Part shown: positions 60,716 through 64,000 of the stretch, piece after piece | How the letters are laid out: each line of letters starts with the position of its first letter | How positions within the stretch are numbered: position 1 is the first letter of the stretch | DNA from: Paractinoplanes ferrugineus | Lineage (GTDB): Bacteria; Actinomycetota; Actinomycetes; Mycobacteriales; Micromonosporaceae | Length of the DNA stretch: 64,000 nt | Direction: 5' to 3' | Assembly: GCF_016862195.1 (NCBI RefSeq) | Contig: NZ_BOMM01000032.1 | Span: forward strand, 46,447-110,446 | Program-made: the position numbers and the translations under genes | Notes under the pieces: model-generated | The model's input: the letters and a program-made list of their open reading frames with translations, nothing else | The model's database searches: none | What the model was told of the DNA's origin: nothing

Positions 60716-61731
60716 AGAACCGTCCACGGGGCGGCCTCGGCCGCGGCCTGGGGGCGTTGATCCCGACGGCTCCGGCCGCTCCGGTGGCCGACCCCGCACT
60801 GCCGACGGTGGCGCCCTCGTCGGCGCCGATTCCGCCGCCAGCAGCTCCGCAGTTCGACAGTGCTCCGGCCGCGGACCCGGCTTTCGAGGGCCTCGCGCCG
60901 GTTCCGGGCGCCCGGTTCGCCGAGCTTCCGGTCACCTCGATCGTGCCCAACGCCAAGCAGCCGCGACACGTCTTCGACGAGGAAGCGCTCGAGGAACTCA
61001 AGACCTCGATCACCGAGGTGGGCTTCCTCCAACCGATCGTGGTGCGGGACGCCGGTGATGGCAGCTATGAGCTGGTCATGGGTGAGCGTCGTTGGCGGGC
61101 TGCGCAGGCGATCGGACGGGACACCATTCCCGCAATCGTTCGCGACACCCGTGACGACGACATGCTGCGTGACGCGCTGCTCGAGAACATCCATCGGGCG
61201 AACCTGAACCCACTCGAAGAGGCGGCCGCATATCAGCAGCTGCTCGAAGAGTTCGGGGCGACGCACGAGGAACTCGCGAGGCGCATAGGGCGAAGCCGGC
61301 CGCAGATCTCCAACACCATCCGGTTGCTGAACCTGCCGGCACCGGTGCAGCGCCGCGTCGCGGCCGGGGTGCTGTCGGCCGGGCACGCTCGGGCGCTCCT
61401 CGGCCTCGACGAGGGAGAGGCCCAGGAGAAGCTTGCGCTTCGGATCGTGGCCGAGGGCCTTTCGGTACGGGCTACCGAAGAGCTCGTGTCGCTCGCGTTG
61501 GCCGACGGTCCCGTGAAGAAGGCAGCTCCCGCTCGGCGGGCGAAGGTGCACGCGCCGGCGCTGAACGAGTTGGCCGATCGTCTGTCCGACCGCTTCGACA
61601 CCCGGGTCAAGGTCGACATCGGACGTAACAAAGGCAAGATCACGATCGAGTTCGCCACTGTCGATGATCTTGAGCGGATCGTCGGGATGATCGGCGTCGA
61701 GGAAGAGGGAGCGGGCGCCGAGGCGGAGTAG
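60712..61731 (+). CDS. parB: Chromosome-partitioning CTPase/DNA clamp ParB
   Basis: Binds parS, hydrolyses CTP and slides as a clamp. 339 residues. The N-terminal ParA-contact segment is basic (MKNRPRGGLGRGLGALI). The CTPase domain has SITEVGFLQPIVVRD and the motif VMGERRWRAAQ, then LENIHRANLNPLEEA. The helix-turn-helix is HEELARRIGRSRPQISNTIR. The C-terminal dimer domain has ELADRLSDRFDTRVKVDIGR. The ATG overlaps the parA stop (ATGA). A perfect terminator follows at 61755. Confidence 0.97.
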   Translation: MKNRPRGGLGRGLGALIPTAPAAPVADPALPTVAPSSAPIPPPAAPQFDSAPAADPAFEGLAPVPGARFAELPVTSIVPNAKQPRHVFDEEALEELKTSITEVGFLQPIVVRDAGDGSYELVMGERRWRAAQAIGRDTIPAIVRDTRDDDMLRDALLENIHRANLNPLEEAAAYQQLLEEFGATHEELARRIGRSRPQISNTIRLLNLPAPVQRRVAAGVLSAGHARALLGLDEGEAQEKLALRIVAEGLSVRATEELVSLALADGPVKKAAPARRAKVHAPALNELADRLSDRFDTRVKVDIGRNKGKITIEFATVDDLERIVGMIGVEEEGAGAEAE

Positions 61732-61754
61732 TCCGGTCCCGTTCTGGCTCGGGT

Positions 61755-61782
61755 AAAGGCACGTGATTCGTCACGTGCCTTT
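61755..61782 (+). terminator. Intrinsic terminator of parAB
   Basis: Perfect 12-bp stem AAAGGCACGTGA/TCACGTGCCTTT with a TTCG tetraloop, then CTTGGTTTTT. It begins 24 nt after the parB stop. Confidence 0.9.
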
Positions 61783-61982
61783 CTTGGTTTTTCAGAGGTA
61801 ATCCGAACTTTGAGCGTTCTGCCGCTTCGGATGCGGTTTGGGGGCCTTCTGATTTGCCCGCACCCCCAAATCCCGACCCTCCCAAAACCCCAGGAGAATG
61901 GCTCTGACAGAACCGAAGCGGACCTGACTCCTCACTTAATGATCAAGGTTGTCTTTGTAGGAACATAGTTAGGGAGTAACGC

Positions 61983-62489
61983 ATGACTGTAGAGCGCCCC
62001 GACCCGCCCCGGATGGGCAGCGAACGGGAGACCCTGAGGGTGTTCCTTGACTTCCACCGGTCGACACTCGCCTTCAAATGCGACGGTCTCTCCGACGAGG
62101 ATCTGCGCTCGCGCTCGATGCCACCGTCGACTCTCACCCTCTTGGGCTTGGTGCGACACATGGCCGAGGTGGAGCGAACCTGGTTTCGCCGCGTGATCGC
62201 CGGCGAGGACGTACCGCTCGTCTGGTCGACCGACGGTGACTTCCAGGTCGCGTACGACGCCGAAGGCGCAAGCCGACCGGAAGCATTCGAGGCGTGGCAG
62301 GACGAAGTGGCGAGAGCACGTGAGATCGAAGCGAAGGCCGAATCATTGGACGTGACAGGCCACCAGCCGCGGTGGGGCGAAGACGTCTCTTTGCGCTTCG
62401 TCATGCTCCACATGATCCACGAGTACGCCCGCCATAACGGCCACGCCGACTTCCTGCGCGAGGGCGTCGACGGCGTGGTGGGCGCTTAG
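61983..62489 (+). CDS. DinB/DUF664-family protein
   Basis: 168 residues, four-helix DinB fold. Metal-ligand positions are suggested by HRSTLAFKCDGLSDEDLRSR, LLGLVRHMAEVERTWFRRVI (His) and LHMIHEYARHNGHADFLREG (His-x3-His). Actinobacterial DUF664 members are putative metal-dependent thiol (mycothiol-type) enzymes or stress proteins; exact activity unknown. The ATG at 61983 has GGGAG 6 nt upstream. Stand-alone gene after the parAB terminator. Confidence 0.87.
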   Translation: MTVERPDPPRMGSERETLRVFLDFHRSTLAFKCDGLSDEDLRSRSMPPSTLTLLGLVRHMAEVERTWFRRVIAGEDVPLVWSTDGDFQVAYDAEGASRPEAFEAWQDEVARAREIEAKAESLDVTGHQPRWGEDVSLRFVMLHMIHEYARHNGHADFLREGVDGVVGA

Positions 62490-62545
62490 CCGTCCCGTTC
62501 GCCTGTCCGACTGCCGCAGGCTCTATTTTGTTCGGCCCGTTCTTT

Positions 62546-62561
62546 CGTTTCACGTGAAACG
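62546..62561. promoter_or_regulatory. parS site CGTTTCACGTGAAACG
   Basis: Perfect 16-bp palindrome, 57 nt after the DinB-like gene. Confidence 0.88.
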
Positions 62562-62943
62562 TCGGCCCCCGTTGTTGGCCAAGCGGCTGCGGGTTGCCGG
62601 TCCACCCTGGCCGCAGCTGAGGATCTTGCGAATGGCTGGGGAAGCCCCGCCAGCAACATTCGCCAGTTTGTTGGACCGGCTTCGTAGGGCCCGGTGTAGC
62701 CCGAGTTGCGGATGTAGGTGCTAGCGACTGCTCCACCGCCGGCCTCGTGTTCGATCAGTCTGGTACCCCGTATCAGCCGGAGGATGGTCGAAGGCGGTTT
62801 GGCGGCCTACTTCGTTGACTCGGGTCCTGCTTCGCTTCCAAGACGCGGAAGAGCTTCGCTGGGATTGTTCGAATCCCTCGATCCCTGGGTCAGAGCTGGA
62901 AGGCCTCCATTCTCCGGCCGTGTTCCTTGGCTGACGGCTTGAT

Positions 62944-62959
62944 GTTTCACGTGGAACAG
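62944..62959. promoter_or_regulatory. parS site TGTTTCACGTGGAACA
   Basis: Consensus except for one G in the right half, the same substitution as the outlying site at 33155. Confidence 0.82.
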
Positions 62960-63148
62960 ACGGGCACCGGTCTGATGGCGTTGTCTCGTTAGCGAGGCTC
63001 TGCGCGCTCGCTGCTCTCGGGAGGCCGCCGATTGGCGACTGGCCGCTCTGCAACCGGATCTCCACTGGGCATTGAGGTCGCCTCCCAGATGCCGGCGTCC
63101 TCACTACGGAGTTTCACCTACTGGCCGTCCATGGAGCTTCGGGGTGGG

Positions 63149-63164
63149 AGTTTCACGTGAAACA
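63149..63164. promoter_or_regulatory. parS site AGTTTCACGTGAAACA
   Basis: Inner 14-mer perfect; one outer base differs from the palindrome. Confidence 0.86.
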
Positions 63165-63875
63165 AGCTACGGATCAGTCTCTCGGTTGAGTGGGCTTGCT
63201 GGTCCTCATCAACTGGCGAGCAGGATTGGGAGAGCTTCTGGCCTCGCTTGAGGCCCGGCCGACCGTGAGGTTCGGTTTGGCCTCTTGGCGTTCGCGCTGG
63301 GCGGTCCGAAGTCGCGATGCAGAGTTAGGAGCTGAGGCGCCCCGCCCAGCCTGTTACTGCGCGCCCGTCTGGTTTTCGCTCGCTCGCCTGGTGCCGCGCG
63401 CCCGTCTGGTGTCGCCGGTTCGTCCAAGAGAAGCTCACACAGAATGCTAAGCGGGGTGGCTAGCGGCGTGCGCCCCTGCTTACCGTCGCCCCAGCTCCTG
63501 CCTCGGTCTTGCTCAGAGCCCTTGTCTACCAACAGTCAGTTGTTGAGGTGGTGGTGCCTCGCCAGTGCATCGGGCGCATGGCACGTGACACTTCAGCGTG
63601 AACCGGCATCACCTTGAAGGCGGCCCCCAACCATGACTTCATCCGAACTGCTCGACATCGCTGCTCTCTAGGGCTCCCTGGATACGTCTGCGGAGAGCCT
63701 CCTGAGTTCCGCGGAAGTCAGGGGATGCTGAGCTTTGCCTTTACGGAGGCTTCTAATTGCAAGCCCCGATGCCTCGTGAGCGAAGTGGCCACAGATGCGC
63801 CAACCCCAGCCACAGGTGCCACCCCCAGCCACATAGGCCTACGCCTAGCGCCACAGGTGGGCATAGCGATCTCCT

Positions 63876-63891
63876 TGTTTCACGTGAAACC
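63876..63891. promoter_or_regulatory. parS site TGTTTCACGTGAAACC
   Basis: Inner 14-mer perfect. It lies 18 nt before the GGAGCCC tandem repeat. Confidence 0.86.
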
Positions 63892-63908
63892 CCGAGCCAC
63901 AATCCCCC

Positions 63909-64000
63909 GGAGCCCGGAGCCCGGAGCCCGGAGCCCGGAGCCCGGAGCCCGGAGCCCGGAGCCCGGAGCCCGGAGCCCGGAGCCCGGAGCCCGGAGCCCG
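63909..64000. repeat. GGAGCCC heptanucleotide tandem repeat
   Basis: Thirteen uninterrupted copies of GGAGCCC are visible and the array runs off the window. All copies are identical, so recent expansion or active slippage is likely. No coding frame or protein is associated. Confidence 0.95.

Larger units (their letters stand above)
62490..64000. other. Gene-poor, parS-rich tract ending in a heptamer repeat
   Basis: About 1.5 kb in which I cannot support any gene. Open frames exist on both strands, but they lack ribosome sites, family motifs and the strong GC third-position bias of neighbours. It carries parS at 62546, 62944, 63149 and 63876, repeated CCCCAGCCACA-like words near 63800-63860, and the repeat at 63909. 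It looks like centromere-type DNA, possibly with decayed coding sequence. Confidence 0.6.

Noticed and set aside
62721..63104. Minus-strand 127-residue frame and other frames in 62.5-63.6 kb
   Set aside because: No ribosome site, motif or GC third-position bias; the frames contain parS sites and overlap on both strands.
63909..64000. GGAGCCC array as CRISPR or telomere-like end
   Set aside because: No spacers and a 7-bp unit; this region is next to the origin, and nothing indicates a chromosome end.

Overview
This window is the replication-origin region of a high-GC actinomycete chromosome. The best fit is the Micromonosporaceae (Actinoplanes-like). The evidence is the core gene order rsmG-jag-yidC-yidD-rnpA-rpmH, then dnaA, oriC, dnaN-gnd-recF-dciA, then gyrB-gyrA and a DUF3566 gene. 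Further support comes from actinobacterial families: the FHA/PstP signalling genes, a DLW-39-like peptide, a XRE/DUF397 pair and a chaplin-like protein. GTG and TTG starts are frequent. The genus is an inference; no rRNA is present.

Positions 1-40 kb are accessory and housekeeping genes. The left edge holds fhaA-fhaB-pstP, the start of the usual Ser/Thr-kinase and cell-shape operon. Next come tRNA-Leu, a WecG/TagA glycosyltransferase, a WhiJ-like XRE/DUF397 pair, a PASTA membrane protein and a glutamate-cysteine ligase-like enzyme. A divergent yceI/marR pair shares a palindrome, and a XRE-STAND-TPR regulator follows. A leucine-catabolism (liu/mcc) locus occupies 15.2-23.5 kb, on the minus strand. 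It is split by a chaplin-like gene and a second envelope gene, but the same TetR-type palindrome lies in front of both halves. An HSP90-like chaperone is translationally coupled to a 918-residue TPR protein (23.5-28.0 kb). Then come a rhodanese, proS, CBS, SufE, FrnE, YbaK, an SDR, a CFA-type methyltransferase, a Nudix hydrolase and a KAS III gene.

Positions 40-62 kb are the core. tRNA-Ala, the DLW-39-like gene, tRNA-Ile, DUF3566, gyrA, gyrB, dciA, recF, gnd, dnaN and dnaA run leftward. oriC lies between dnaN and dnaA (about 51.8-52.6 kb) and carries more than a dozen DnaA boxes, including a helically phased array. rpmH, rnpA, yidD, yidC, jag, rsmG, parA and parB run rightward, ending at a perfect 12-bp terminator hairpin. 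Most genes beside the origin are therefore co-directional with replication forks leaving oriC.

Seven parS-type sequences are visible: one at 33.2 kb, two inside the long 5' part of parA, and four in an almost gene-free 1.5-kb tract after a DinB-like gene. The window ends inside a GGAGCCC heptanucleotide tandem repeat. The points most worth a second look are the HSP90-TPR operon, the split liu locus with its shared operator, a DnaA-box-like cluster about 12 kb from oriC, a 40-bp inverted dispersed repeat next to two tRNA loci, and the very long low-complexity extensions of ParA and DciA.
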